NCBI RefSeq assembly: GCF_041295575.1
Contig: NZ_CP160452.1
Location: forward strand, 248,001 to 312,000
Reading direction: 5' to 3'
From: Sporosarcina pasteurii
GTDB taxonomy: Bacteria > Bacillota > Bacilli > Bacillales_A > Planococcaceae
Length of the DNA: 64,000 nt
Shown here one piece after another: positions 16,484 through 25,571 of the stretch (positions within the stretch are counted from its first letter, which is position 1; each line of letters opens with the position of its first letter). The notes beneath the pieces were generated by a model. The model saw nothing but the letters and a program-made list of their open reading frames with translations, was not told the origin of the DNA and did no database searches. The translations under genes and the position numbers were made by a program.

Positions 16484-17422
16484 TTACTCCTTTAAATGCT
16501 CATAAATCGTATCGATATTATATTGTAGAAAGCTAACAACTGTCCCACCGTCAGCACCTTGACGGCCAAGTTCATCTGAAAAGAGTTTAGCTGCGATAGG
16601 CACGCCGGTTTCATTGGAAACAGTCTCCATCGGACGAGGGTCGACATTTGTTTCGACGAATAAAGCTGGAACATTTGTCTCTTTTACGAACGTAACTAGA
16701 GATTTAATCTGGGTAGGGGATCCGTTTTCTTCAGTGTCCACTTCCCAAATATAGCCTTCTTTTAATCCATAACGCTCTGCCATATATTGATAAGCACGTT
16801 CGCTCGTTACAAGGACTCTGCGTTCTTCTGGTATTTCATCAATTTTGGTTTTGTATTCTTCATCCAGTGCACGTAGTTTTTCTAATAATTGTTCAGCGTT
16901 TTTTTCATAATCTTCCTTATGTTGTTCATCGACTTTAATCAGTGCATCTCTTGTATTCTCAGTCATTTTAATCGCTACGACTGGGTCAAGAAACGCATGA
17001 GGGTTTACTTCTTTTTCAGAACCGTCATCAGATGTTAGGTAGAGTGGTTCGACACCTTCCATCAGTTCGAAAACTTTGTTTTTGTCTGCACCAACAGAGT
17101 CAACAAGTTTAAAAAACCAACCATGTTCTTCACCTTCTAGATTGAATCCGTTGTAAAACAATGCATCTGCGTCAGTGGCTTTTTTAATATCTACCGGTAA
17201 TGGTTCATATTCATGCGGGTCAGTTCCGATAGGTACCATACTGTGCACATCCACATGTTCGCCGCCGACTTCAGAAACGATATCATGGATAATCGAAAAG
17301 GTTGCGATTGCCTGAATTTTATCAGATCCGCCTGCTGTCTTTTCAGCTTGATTGCCACACGCAACGAGTAAAAACGTTGCTAGGATTGTGACAATCCCTG
17401 CCTTGAAAAGTTTTTTCATCAT
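16484..17422 (-). CDS. mntA: Manganese/zinc ABC transporter binding lipoprotein
   Basis: Metal-binding lipoprotein (lipobox LLVAC, Cys about 22) of the TroA/PsaA cluster A-I family. Candidate metal ligands are the His in GTDPHEYEPLP, the His in NPHAFLDP, the Glu in TSERAYQY and the Asp in LFSDELG. This His-His-Glu-Asp set is typical of Mn(II)-binding members, and the short loop without a His-rich stretch argues against a zinc-specific ZnuA. 312 aa. It is the last gene of a three-gene operon. The symbol follows B. subtilis usage. Confidence 0.85.
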   Translation of the reverse strand: MMKKLFKAGIVTILATFLLVACGNQAEKTAGGSDKIQAIATFSIIHDIVSEVGGEHVDVHSMVPIGTDPHEYEPLPVDIKKATDADALFYNGFNLEGEEHGWFFKLVDSVGADKNKVFELMEGVEPLYLTSDDGSEKEVNPHAFLDPVVAIKMTENTRDALIKVDEQHKEDYEKNAEQLLEKLRALDEEYKTKIDEIPEERRVLVTSERAYQYMAERYGLKEGYIWEVDTEENGSPTQIKSLVTFVKETNVPALFVETNVDPRPMETVSNETGVPIAAKLFSDELGRQGADGGTVVSFLQYNIDTIYEHLKE

Positions 17423-17457
17423 CTGTAAAAATCTCCTTTATAGTTACGAATTATAAA

Positions 17458-18321
17458 TTAATCTTGGATAATGATTTTTTTCTTCTTCGTTCGTAGTGAG
17501 CGCCAAAGCATCCCTTGTTTTGGCGATAGGAAGAAAGCAATTAAGAAGAAAGCCGTAGAAACTAAAACGATAACCGCACCGGAAGATAGATTATAGATGA
17601 AGCTAAAATATAAACCGATGATAGATGAAATCGCGCCAAAGATCGCCGCCAATAAAATCATAACCCAGAGCCTATTTGTTAAAAGGTAAGCCGTAGAAGC
17701 GGGTGTGATTAACATCGCCACCACAAGAATAATCCCAACCGTTTGCAGGGAAGCTACGGTTACCATCGTCAATAAAATCATAATGACATAATGAATGAAC
17801 TTGTTCGGCAAACCGTAAGCGGCGGCGAACGTTGGATCGAACGTGCTGACAAGTAATTCTTTATAAAAAAAGATGACCGTAAGCAAGACGATAGCCCCGA
17901 TAATGAGTGTCATCCACATGTCAGAAGTTCGAACCGATAGGACATTTCCAAATAAAATTCGATTTAAATCAATACTTGAATTTGCTTTTCCGATTAAAAT
18001 GACACCAAGCGCAAAGGCTGCGGAAAATACAATACCAATCGCTGAGTCGTTTTTGATGCGGCTATTTTGATTAATATAACCGATTCCAATTGCTGTTAAC
18101 ATGCCGGTCACAACTGCACCGTAGAAAAAATTAATACCAAGCATATAGGAAATCGCTACACCAGGCAGCACAGCATGTGATATTGCATCGCCGATAAGGG
18201 CCATACCACGTAATACGATAAAACTGCCGATTACGCCGCAAATAATGCCCACCATTATGGAAGTAAACAATGCTTTCTGTAAAAATTCATAGTTCAATAA
18301 GTCTTGATAAAAGGAAATCAT
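17458..18321 (-). CDS. Manganese/zinc ABC transporter permease
   Basis: ABC-3 family membrane permease of 287 aa with about eight or nine hydrophobic segments. The GSFIVLRGMALIGDAISHAVLPG segment (about 32-55) is characteristic of the family. It overlaps the ATPase gene by 4 bases and is followed 35 bases later by the binding-protein gene. B. subtilis has two permeases (MntC, MntD); only one is present here, as in staphylococcal and streptococcal systems. Confidence 0.9.
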   Translation of the reverse strand: MISFYQDLLNYEFLQKALFTSIMVGIICGVIGSFIVLRGMALIGDAISHAVLPGVAISYMLGINFFYGAVVTGMLTAIGIGYINQNSRIKNDSAIGIVFSAAFALGVILIGKANSSIDLNRILFGNVLSVRTSDMWMTLIIGAIVLLTVIFFYKELLVSTFDPTFAAAYGLPNKFIHYVIMILLTMVTVASLQTVGIILVVAMLITPASTAYLLTNRLWVMILLAAIFGAISSIIGLYFSFIYNLSSGAVIVLVSTAFFLIAFFLSPKQGMLWRSLRTKKKKIIIQD

Positions 18322-19061
18322 GAGAAGACCCCCATTGAATCGAGTAGAGAAAATTGTGCTTTATAGGCTTCCCGCATGAGCTCAGGGCGAAGTACGTTTT
18401 TCACCGTTCCTGATTTTATCAGTTTTTTATTTAGCAACACGAGGTCTTCGAAATATTCTTCTACCTTTGCCAAGTCATGATGGACAACAAAGATTGATTT
18501 ACCTTCATCTCTCAAGCTTTTTAAAATATTCATGATCAATTCTTCACTTGTTACATCGATGCCGACAAGCGGTTCATCGAGAAAAAAGAAATTTGCTTTT
18601 TGGGCGAGTGCTCTTGCGAGGAAAACTCGTTGTTGCTGCCCGCCGGATAATTCTCCAATCTGTCTTTTACTGTAATCTTCCATACCAACTTTTTTCAAGC
18701 ATTCATAGGCCCATTCACGGTCCGCTTTTTTAGGGCGGCGGAATACACCTAAGTTGGGATACGTTCCGAGTAAAACAGCATCCAAGACGATAATTGGGAA
18801 ATCCCAGTCAATCGCAGCTCTTTGTGGAACGTAAGCAATTTTGTTTCTTGCTTCTTTTAAAGTCATGCCAGCAAAAGAGATTTGACCTTCATCTATAGGA
18901 ATTAACCCGAGCATTGATTTCATTAGTGTTGATTTACCAGCTCCATTCGGACCGATAATGCCGATAAGTTTCCCGGTCCCTGCGGAGAAGTTTATATCCT
19001 GCAATGCTTCTTGACCGTAATAAGAGGTAGATAAATGTTTTACCTCTATACTATTTTTCAT
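18318..19061 (-). CDS. Manganese/zinc ABC transporter ATPase
   Basis: 247 aa ATPase with Walker A (GPNGAGKST, about 37-45), the QRAAIDWDFPI segment common in Mn/Zn ATPases, signature LSGGQQQRVFLARAL, Walker B (FFLDEPLVGID) and H-loop (VVHHDL). First gene of the operon, preceded by a AAGGTGAT ribosome site and by the operator-like repeats at 19114-19213. Confidence 0.9.
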   Translation of the reverse strand: MKNSIEVKHLSTSYYGQEALQDINFSAGTGKLIGIIGPNGAGKSTLMKSMLGLIPIDEGQISFAGMTLKEARNKIAYVPQRAAIDWDFPIIVLDAVLLGTYPNLGVFRRPKKADREWAYECLKKVGMEDYSKRQIGELSGGQQQRVFLARALAQKANFFFLDEPLVGIDVTSEELIMNILKSLRDEGKSIFVVHHDLAKVEEYFEDLVLLNKKLIKSGTVKNVLRPELMREAYKAQFSLLDSMGVFS

Positions 19062-19113
19062 AAAATCACCTTTTCAATATTTATTTCTCTTTGAATATTA
19101 CTATCGTATGCAG

Positions 19114-19213
19114 AAAGTTTCCCTTGTGCAACTTGAAATTAAAAAATAAAAGTTTCCTTCGACCAAGTTATTATTAATACAAGTATAAAATAAAAGTTTC
19201 CCTTATGCAACAT
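19114..19213 (-). promoter_or_regulatory. Triple MntR-like operator region upstream of the metal transporter
   Basis: Three related sites share the core AAAGTTTCC: 19114-19134, 19148-19169 and 19192-19213. The first and third continue as CTTGTGCAAC and CTTATGCAAC. The reverse complement of these, TTGCACAAGGGAAACT, agrees with the B. subtilis MntR box (TTGCCTTAAGGAAACT as I recall it) at about 12 of 16 positions. The middle copy keeps only one half. The remainder of 19214-19447 shows no other clear signal. Confidence 0.55.
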
Positions 19214-19447
19214 TAATTTTGAAACTATAACTAAAATCAGTTAATTTGTAAGTAAATCCAAATTTATTTTAAACTGTCTAGTTTCTCATTCAAGTAAAAA
19301 GCTGATAAAGTGGGATTGATGATTTATTCTCTGGAATGTCGGAGGATTAATGGCAAAACGATTTTTAATAGCCTGTTTAGTATGTGTAATTAATAAATAA
19401 CGGTTTACTATACAAAATGAGTACTAACAGATAGGGTGGTTGAAACG

Positions 19448-20146
19448 ATGAAAGAACGAATTTTAATTATAGAAGATGAGGAAAACATTGCTCGCGTATT
19501 GCAACTTGAACTTGAATTCGAGGGATATGAAATAGGAATAGCGCATACGGGGCCAGATGGGCTTATTCAATACCGAGAGCATAAATGGGATTTAATTTTA
19601 TTGGATTTAATGTTGCCTGGTTTAAATGGATTGGACGTATTGCGACGGATTCGGGCAACAGAAAATCATACGCCTGTTATTTTATTAACCGCGAAAAACG
19701 AAGTGGAAGACAAAGTGGCAGGGCTTGATTTAGGTGCGAATGATTATGTAACCAAACCATTTGAAATTGAAGAACTACTGGCCCGAATACGTGCTGCATT
19801 ACGCTTTTCAAATGGAGGGCAAGCAAAAAAAGACGAACATTTATATGAGTTTTGCGGATTATCTCTTCATGAACAAACACGTGAGGTGAAACGTGAGGAT
19901 CGTCAAATTGAACTTACGCCAAGGGAATTTGACTTACTTCTTCATTTATTAAAACATCCTAACCAAGTACTGTCTCGGGAACAGTTATTAGATGCTGTAT
20001 GGGGCTTTGACTATTACGGCGATACGAATGTGGTCGATGTCTATATTCGTTATGTCAGGAAGAAAATCGAGAAGCCAGGAGAGAGCACGCTCATTCAAAC
20101 GGTTCGAGGAGTTGGATACGTGCTCAAAGAAAACGATGAAAATTAG
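19448..20146 (+). CDS. OmpR-family response regulator (YkoG/ArlR-like)
   Basis: The receiver domain (1-120) has acidic Asp10 and phospho-acceptor Asp53 (LLDLMLPGLNG) and the conserved Lys of VTKPFEIEEL. The winged-helix Trans_reg_C domain (about 130-230) includes LTPREFDLLLHLLKHPNQVLSREQLL and ends VRGVGYVLKEN. The ATG at 19448 is preferred to a GTG at 19436 because AGGGTGG lies about 8 bases before it. It overlaps the kinase start by 11 bases. The arrangement with two PepSY genes downstream matches the B. subtilis ykoGHIJ region from memory. Confidence 0.9.
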   Translation: MKERILIIEDEENIARVLQLELEFEGYEIGIAHTGPDGLIQYREHKWDLILLDLMLPGLNGLDVLRRIRATENHTPVILLTAKNEVEDKVAGLDLGANDYVTKPFEIEELLARIRAALRFSNGGQAKKDEHLYEFCGLSLHEQTREVKREDRQIELTPREFDLLLHLLKHPNQVLSREQLLDAVWGFDYYGDTNVVDVYIRYVRKKIEKPGESTLIQTVRGVGYVLKENDEN

Positions 20147-21479
20147 AACGAAAATCCATCTGTTTTCAACACTACTTATGTTTGTTATTTTAATTTTGAC
20201 GAATACGGGTGTTTATTTTTTATTCGAAAAAATGGCATACGACACGGAACGCAAGCAACTTCAAAGTCAAGTGAAAGAAATAACAGCATCCTTTAGTAAA
20301 ATGACAGCGCAGAATGACCCGGCAGTGATTATTCGTGCTCATCTTCCGGACAATGGTGTGATAAGTGTTGCTGGTCAGCGGCTCGGTTCAGGTGAGGCGA
20401 CTACGTTGTTAAAAGACTACACCCCTACTTTTACAAATGATTCCTATACCGTTGAAAAAATTAATGGAACGTCTGTATTATCCGTTAGTTCTCCTGTTAT
20501 TTGGAATAATGGTGATGTCGTTCAACTGGATATGATGCAATTGCTTGTAAATGTGGATCGTAACTTAATGGCATTAAAGCTTGTGCTTGCAGGTGTTACA
20601 TTGTTAGCGATGTTGCCGGTTGTTTTTTCAAGCATTGGGTTAAGCCGAATTGTTATCAATCCAATTGAAAAGCTGATTGCAACGATGTCTCAAAGTCGAA
20701 AATCAGGAACTTACGAGAAAATCCAAATGTCTGTGGACCGAAAAGATGAAATGGCACAAATGGCTTTAACATTCAATGAAATGATGGAACAACTAGAACA
20801 AAACTATAAGCAGCAGGAACAATTCGTTTCAAATGCTTCACACGAATTAAAAACGCCGCTCACCGTCATCGAAAGTTATGCCAGGCTTCTAACGAGACGC
20901 GGATTTGATAATCGTGACGTTGCAGAAGAAGCGGTTGGTGCAATTCTTAGTGAATCCGTTCGTATGAAGTCGATGATTGAACAACTATTGCAGTTAGCGA
21001 AAAACGATGAGCAAGCTACGTTTCAATTTGAAGAAACGGATTTATTTGACCAGATTGAAAAAACAGTGAAGCCGATGCGTCAAGCATACGCCCGGCAGTT
21101 TGACTTTGAAGGTATTAAAAACGCGATTGTCCTAACAGACAGCGAAAAATTTAGGCAATTGCTTTATATTTTTCTCGACAATGCACGCAAATATAGTGAG
21201 GATTTAGTTAAGGTCGCCATGCAAGACGAAGGAGACGGTTACTCGATTGCGATTACAGACTATGGGAATGGTATACCTCAAGAAGCATTACCGCATGTTT
21301 TTAATCGATTTTACCGAGTCGAAGAAGACCGAAATCGTAAAACAGGCGGAACAGGCCTTGGATTAGCAATCGCCAAACAACTTGCTGATGGACTCGGCGC
21401 GGGGTTAAAGATGGAGAGTATTAGCGGGATGGGGACGACAGTTAGAATTACGATCCCAAAACGATTAGATTCTCATTAA
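20136..21479 (+). CDS. Sensor histidine kinase (YkoH/ArlS-like)
   Basis: Membrane kinase partner of the preceding regulator. Two transmembrane segments (about 10-30 and 145-170) enclose an extracellular sensor region of about 115 residues. A HAMP domain (about 170-225) precedes His236 in NASHELKTPLT, followed by HATPase motifs (FLDNARKYS, DYGNGI, GTGLGLAI). The ATG at 20136 gives the normal layout; earlier in-frame codons lie inside the regulator gene and are not needed. Confidence 0.9.
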   Translation: MKIRTKIHLFSTLLMFVILILTNTGVYFLFEKMAYDTERKQLQSQVKEITASFSKMTAQNDPAVIIRAHLPDNGVISVAGQRLGSGEATTLLKDYTPTFTNDSYTVEKINGTSVLSVSSPVIWNNGDVVQLDMMQLLVNVDRNLMALKLVLAGVTLLAMLPVVFSSIGLSRIVINPIEKLIATMSQSRKSGTYEKIQMSVDRKDEMAQMALTFNEMMEQLEQNYKQQEQFVSNASHELKTPLTVIESYARLLTRRGFDNRDVAEEAVGAILSESVRMKSMIEQLLQLAKNDEQATFQFEETDLFDQIEKTVKPMRQAYARQFDFEGIKNAIVLTDSEKFRQLLYIFLDNARKYSEDLVKVAMQDEGDGYSIAITDYGNGIPQEALPHVFNRFYRVEEDRNRKTGGTGLGLAIAKQLADGLGAGLKMESISGMGTTVRITIPKRLDSH

Positions 21480-21524
21480 ATCTTAATGTTGAGTATGTAA
21501 AATGCTAAGTAGGAGGTAATTCAC

Positions 21525-22229
21525 ATGAAGGTACTAAAAAAACAATGGTTGCTCCCGCTTTTGGTCACGATACTTCTCTTGGTGTTTGGTGTGATTTATA
21601 TACAAGGATTATTTACTAATGAAGAACATATGACGCAGGAAGAAATTCAACAACAATTAGAGACGATGTATGAAGGCACTGTCGGAGAGTTAACGTTTCA
21701 AGATGGTGTTTATTCTACAGAAATTACACGGTCAGGCGGCGTTTATGAGACAAAGATAAATGCTGAAAACGGCCAAGTTCTTTCGATGGCGCTGATTAAT
21801 AAGATTGAAGTCAAGGAACCTGAATTGTTATCTGTACAGGAAGTTCGCGAGATTGTCGTTAAGAAATATAATAACGACATTGAACGGTTGTCCCACGATG
21901 ATACTGGAGGAATCCCTGTTTATAACGTTGAAATAGCGAAAGATCAAGTGCTATTGGAAGTGGTTGTGGATGCAAAGTCTGGAGAAATTATTTCCGAAAA
22001 GGAACATCCTACTGCAACTGCTAACACGTTAATTACAAGGGAAGAGGCAATTGATATTGCGCTTAAACAATTGCGTGGCGAAGTTGAATATGTAGAGTTT
22101 CATGATAAAGAAGACGGCGGCTACTATTTAATAGAAATTGAACAAGATAACGACGATGATGATATTGAAGCGGTCTTTCAAATCCATGCAATTACAGGAA
22201 AAATTATGTCAGTTAAGTGGGATGATTGA
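21525..22229 (+). CDS. Membrane-anchored multi-PepSY-domain protein (YkoJ-like)
   Basis: 234 aa with one N-terminal transmembrane segment (about 8-28) and an extracellular part built of two clear PepSY repeats (about 80-150 and 157-232; cores ending GEIISEKEH and GKIMSVKWDD) and a more divergent one before them (about 35-80, NGQVLSMALI). PepSY domains are thought to inhibit or chaperone secreted proteases, but the function here is unknown. Ribosome site TAGGAGG. The ATCTTAATG-type repeats after the kinase gene may be a binding site for the regulator. Confidence 0.8.
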   Translation: MKVLKKQWLLPLLVTILLLVFGVIYIQGLFTNEEHMTQEEIQQQLETMYEGTVGELTFQDGVYSTEITRSGGVYETKINAENGQVLSMALINKIEVKEPELLSVQEVREIVVKKYNNDIERLSHDDTGGIPVYNVEIAKDQVLLEVVVDAKSGEIISEKEHPTATANTLITREEAIDIALKQLRGEVEYVEFHDKEDGGYYLIEIEQDNDDDDIEAVFQIHAITGKIMSVKWDD

Positions 22230-22231
22230 TT

Positions 22232-22250
22232 TCTAATCAAATTCTAATCT
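22232..22250 (+). promoter_or_regulatory. Direct-repeat operator candidate for the adjacent OmpR-type regulator
   Basis: TTCTAATC occurs at 22232-22239 and again at 22243-22250, that is, 11 bp apart, the spacing typical of OmpR-family binding sites. It is followed by TAAGAT (about 22279) as a possible -10, with no good -35, as expected for an activated promoter. A looser TCTCATT/TCTTAAT pair with 10-bp spacing lies just before the preceding gene (about 21471-21487). Confidence 0.45.
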
Positions 22251-22316
22251 TTCTTTAAAAGTCCTCTCATCTAGGCCAGGTAAGATAAAGGTAACAATAA
22301 AGAGAGGATGATTTAA

Positions 22317-22706
22317 ATGAAGAAGTTAATCTCTGTTTTAGGTCTTTCAGTAGTGATTGTGTTTGCAGGTGCAGCAATGTTTGCAAATGCAAGTTCAAAC
22401 AACGTCGTTGAAGAGGGCGTGCTAGGTGTTACAGAAAAGGTGAACGAACTGCAAGTTGTACCAACGAAACAAAAAGCAGAGTCAACTGTTGAAAAAACAC
22501 AATCGAAAAGCAAGTTGACAGTTGAAGAAGCGATTGCCATTGCTAGACAACATGCATCTGGAACGGTAAAGGAAGTAGAGCTGGATAACGACGATGGCCG
22601 ACTCTATTATGAGATTGAAATGAAAGATGGAAAATACGAATACGAACTTGAAATTGATGCATATACAGGCGATGTACTGGATTTTGAAAAGGACCTTGAG
22701 GATTGA
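22317..22706 (+). CDS. Secreted single-PepSY-domain protein (YkoI-like)
   Basis: 129 aa with a Sec signal peptide (MKKLISVLGLSVVIVFAGAA, cleavage probably after an AxA near residues 24-26), a linker rich in Lys, Glu and Thr, and one PepSY domain (about 60-129: LTVEEAIAIARQHASG to YTGDVLDFEKD). AGAGAGGATGATT ribosome site. Most likely a target gene of the two-component system upstream, because of the operator-like repeat in front of it. The function of such proteins is not established. Confidence 0.8.
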   Translation: MKKLISVLGLSVVIVFAGAAMFANASSNNVVEEGVLGVTEKVNELQVVPTKQKAESTVEKTQSKSKLTVEEAIAIARQHASGTVKEVELDNDDGRLYYEIEMKDGKYEYELEIDAYTGDVLDFEKDLED

Positions 22707-22732
22707 TTCAGTAGAGGTTTTGTTCTTAATTT

Positions 22733-22778
22733 AAAAAATCGTTGGAACAGGTAGTAAATCTGTTCCAACGATTTTTTT
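22733..22778. terminator. Bidirectional terminator
   Basis: A perfect stem of about 18 bp (22733-22750 with 22760-22777), A-rich on the left and T-rich on the right, between two convergent genes. Confidence 0.93.
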
Positions 22779-22796
22779 GAATTCATGGGATAGTTC

Positions 22797-23540
22797 TTAA
22801 TCTGCTAGAATGGTATAAGTTTTTCCGACTTTAGCGATTTCAGTCTTTCCGCCAAATTGTTCTTGAGCGGCGTGTAAGATTTCTTTTACGTCTCCATGTA
22901 AGGGTAAGTGTGTGAGTAAAAGTTGATGCGCCTCAGCAAGTTGTGCTAATTTACCTGCTTCACTGCCACCCATATGCCCCGGCGCAACCCCGATATGCTC
23001 TTCATATAAATTCGCTTCGCTCACCAATAGATTTGTCCCTCTCGCAAAATCAATAAGGTCGTCATGCCATTCCGTATCTGCTGTGAATACCACGGAACGT
23101 TCATCTACTGAAAATTTTAGGGCAAGGCAGTACACAGGATGTTTTGTCCTACAAAATCTAACTGTAAAAGGTCCGATGTTCATCTCATCCTCTTCATGGA
23201 TTGCCATTCCAACAGTCATTCTTTTGTATGATAGCTTCGCAAATTGCTCCTTATCTTCAGTATGCCCGTATATTGGTAAAACCTGGGGTGATTGGTTTAA
23301 GTAGTATTGAATCAGGCGGCTATATTGTAAACTGCCAACATCCGCAATATGGTCTGCGTGATAGTGTGTTAGGACGACAGCGTCTAATTGTTCAAGAGGT
23401 AAAAAGTTTTGAAGTGATGACAATACACCACTGCCACAGTCGATCAAACAGTGAAATCCTTCGTGTTCAAGCAAGAAGGCAGAAGTTGCCTCATTCGCTT
23501 TCGGATAACCACCCCAAATCCCGATAGGTATTACTTTCAT
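22797..23540 (-). CDS. MBL-fold metallohydrolase, YhfI-like
   Basis: 247 aa cytoplasmic protein of the RNase Z-like beta-lactamase fold. The metal motif THYHADH (about 57-63), a later His (RTKHPVY), Asp in FTADTEWH and the terminal THLPLHG His are present. The N-terminal GIWGGYPKANEATSAFLLE is typical of the YhfI group rather than of true tRNase Z. Substrate unknown. Good ribosome site (TGGAGGG on the minus strand). Confidence 0.82.
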   Translation of the reverse strand: MKVIPIGIWGGYPKANEATSAFLLEHEGFHCLIDCGSGVLSSLQNFLPLEQLDAVVLTHYHADHIADVGSLQYSRLIQYYLNQSPQVLPIYGHTEDKEQFAKLSYKRMTVGMAIHEEDEMNIGPFTVRFCRTKHPVYCLALKFSVDERSVVFTADTEWHDDLIDFARGTNLLVSEANLYEEHIGVAPGHMGGSEAGKLAQLAEAHQLLLTHLPLHGDVKEILHAAQEQFGGKTEIAKVGKTYTILAD

Positions 23541-23755
23541 AAAATGCCCTCCAAGTATAGTCTTTATTTTACCAAAATTGTAACTTATAAGTACTACTTT
23601 GAAAAGTAGGAAGGTCGCGACAGTTTACCATAGTTAGTCTTATCGATTTACTATTTATTTTATATTGAAAGTCTTATATACTGTGAAGCATACAAAAAAA
23701 CAAACAATTTAATTTCTGAATATTTTAATGGTTTGTGGATTGGAAGGAGTATATT

Positions 23756-25285
23756 ATGAAGAAACAAAGAGTAGGTTTTTTCCAAAGATTTCTGAATGTC
23801 GTGGAAACAGCCGGAAACAAATTACCGCACCCGGTAACATTATTTGCAGGTCTTGCACTTTTAGTTATTATTGTTTCTGGAATTGTTTCCCACTTCGGCG
23901 TTAGTGCAGAACATCCGGGTAAACCTGGAGAAATTATAGAAGTTAAAAACTTGATGAGTGGAGAAGGTATTAAATATATTTTTACTCAAATGACGAGTAA
24001 TTTCGTCGGCTTCGCACCTTTAGGCGTTGTTCTTGTAACAATGTTAGGGATTGGTTTAGCAGAAGGAACGGGCTTAATCAGTGCATTACTACGTGGGTTT
24101 GTTTTGTCAGTACCGAAACGACTCATTACATTAGGCCTTGTTTTTGCAGGGGTTATGTCAAGTGTTGCTTCTGATGCTGGTTACGTTGTCCTACCTCCAC
24201 TTGGAGCAGTTATTTTCGCCGCAATTGGACGCCATCCGCTTGCAGGTTTAGCAGCTGCATTTGCTGGGGTTTCTGGTGGATTCAGTGCCAACCTCTTCTT
24301 GTCGGGAACAGATGCATTACTTGGTGAATTAACAATTTCAGCAGCAGCGATTATCGACCCAGCTTATGCTGAAGGTATGAACATCGCCATGAACTATTAC
24401 TTCATCGCAATTTCAGTATTGGTACTCACAGTTGTGGGTGCTTGGGTAACAGAAAAAATTGTTGAACCACGACTTGGCGAATATAAAGGCGAGTTCCGTG
24501 AAAAGATTGAAAAATTAAACGGTGTGGAGAAGAAAGGTCTTGTATGGGCTGGCGTATCTCTTGCTGTTACGAGTGTTTTAGTAGCTTTATTAATTTTACC
24601 GGAGTGGGGACCATTACGCGGAGACGGCGATATGCCAATTATCCGTTCACCATTTATGAGTTCATTAGTACCAATTATTGCATTACTATTCTTCATTCCA
24701 GGTCTTGTTTATGGACGTGTTACGAAAGAAATTCGTGACGACAAAGATGTTGCGGCAATGATGTCAGCAACAATGGCTTCCATGGGAATGTTTATCGTAT
24801 TGTCCTTCACAGCAGGACAATTCGTAGCATTTTTCTCGGAATCCAATATGGGGCTAATTATTGGTGTATATGGAGCAGAGTTCCTACAAAGTATTAACCT
24901 AACGGGAATTCCACTCTTAATACTGTTCATTTTAATTGCGGCATTTATTAACCTATTCATCGGTAGTGCGTCCGCGAAATGGGCAATGATGGCACCTGTT
25001 TTCGTTCCAATTATGATGAACCTTGGGTACTCGCCAGAATTAACACAAATGGCGTACCGTGTTGCTGACTCTGCAACAAATATCATTTCACCACTTATGA
25101 CCTATTTCGCAATTATCATTGCGTTTGCTCAGAAGTATGATAGAAAAATGGGTATCGGAACACTTGTTTCTGTTATGTTCCCGTACAGCATGTTCTTCCT
25201 AGTCTTCTGGACAATTACACTTGTTGTATGGATGCTATTCGGTATCGACTTAGGCCCAGGATCAGGAATTTATTATACGAAGTAA
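23756..25285 (+). CDS. AbgT-family transporter
   Basis: 509 aa with about twelve hydrophobic segments. Family hallmarks are VETAGNKLPHPVTLF near the N-terminus, SSVASDAGYVVLPPLGA (about 130-146), NLFIGSASAKWAMMAPVFVP and a RVADSATNIISPLM segment near the C-terminus. E. coli AbgT imports p-aminobenzoyl-glutamate, and other members export sulfonamides. The M20 amidohydrolases downstream would fit uptake of an acyl-amino acid or peptide. The ATG at 23756 follows AAGGAG by 6 bases. Confidence 0.9.
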   Translation: MKKQRVGFFQRFLNVVETAGNKLPHPVTLFAGLALLVIIVSGIVSHFGVSAEHPGKPGEIIEVKNLMSGEGIKYIFTQMTSNFVGFAPLGVVLVTMLGIGLAEGTGLISALLRGFVLSVPKRLITLGLVFAGVMSSVASDAGYVVLPPLGAVIFAAIGRHPLAGLAAAFAGVSGGFSANLFLSGTDALLGELTISAAAIIDPAYAEGMNIAMNYYFIAISVLVLTVVGAWVTEKIVEPRLGEYKGEFREKIEKLNGVEKKGLVWAGVSLAVTSVLVALLILPEWGPLRGDGDMPIIRSPFMSSLVPIIALLFFIPGLVYGRVTKEIRDDKDVAAMMSATMASMGMFIVLSFTAGQFVAFFSESNMGLIIGVYGAEFLQSINLTGIPLLILFILIAAFINLFIGSASAKWAMMAPVFVPIMMNLGYSPELTQMAYRVADSATNIISPLMTYFAIIIAFAQKYDRKMGIGTLVSVMFPYSMFFLVFWTITLVVWMLFGIDLGPGSGIYYTK

Positions 25286-25290
25286 TTGTA

Positions 25291-25332
25291 AAACCGTTTT
25301 GAATGAAACTACTCATTCAGAACGGTTTTTTT
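25291..25332 (+). terminator. Rho-independent terminator of the AbgT gene
   Basis: A stem of about 16 bp with one mismatch (25291-25306 with 25313-25328) and a T run to 25332. Downstream, 25333-25494 shows no recognisable feature. Confidence 0.9.
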
Positions 25333-25494
25333 GTTGGATAAATTGTAATGTGAATTAATGTAGAGGACTCACATTATAAAAGCGTCATACCACTTAACCC
25401 GAATATTTAAAACCGAACCAAAGTAACTAGTAGTTTAATTTTGAAGACGAGTATTTAGTATTGAGAGACTACGATACTTTTTTGTTAATTGCTA

Positions 25495-25523
25495 TTGACT
25501 ATGAATGTTTATGCATATATTAT
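25495..25523 (+). promoter_or_regulatory. Sigma-A promoter of the yfcC-like operon
   Basis: -35 TTGACT (25495-25500), 17-bp spacer, -10 TATTAT (25518-25523). It lies about 48 bases upstream of the yfcC-like start, with an AAGGGGAG ribosome site between. Confidence 0.7.
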
Positions 25524-25571
25524 TATAAACAATTAATCGGAGTAAGTTTATGAATTAAGGGGAGAAGTGAA

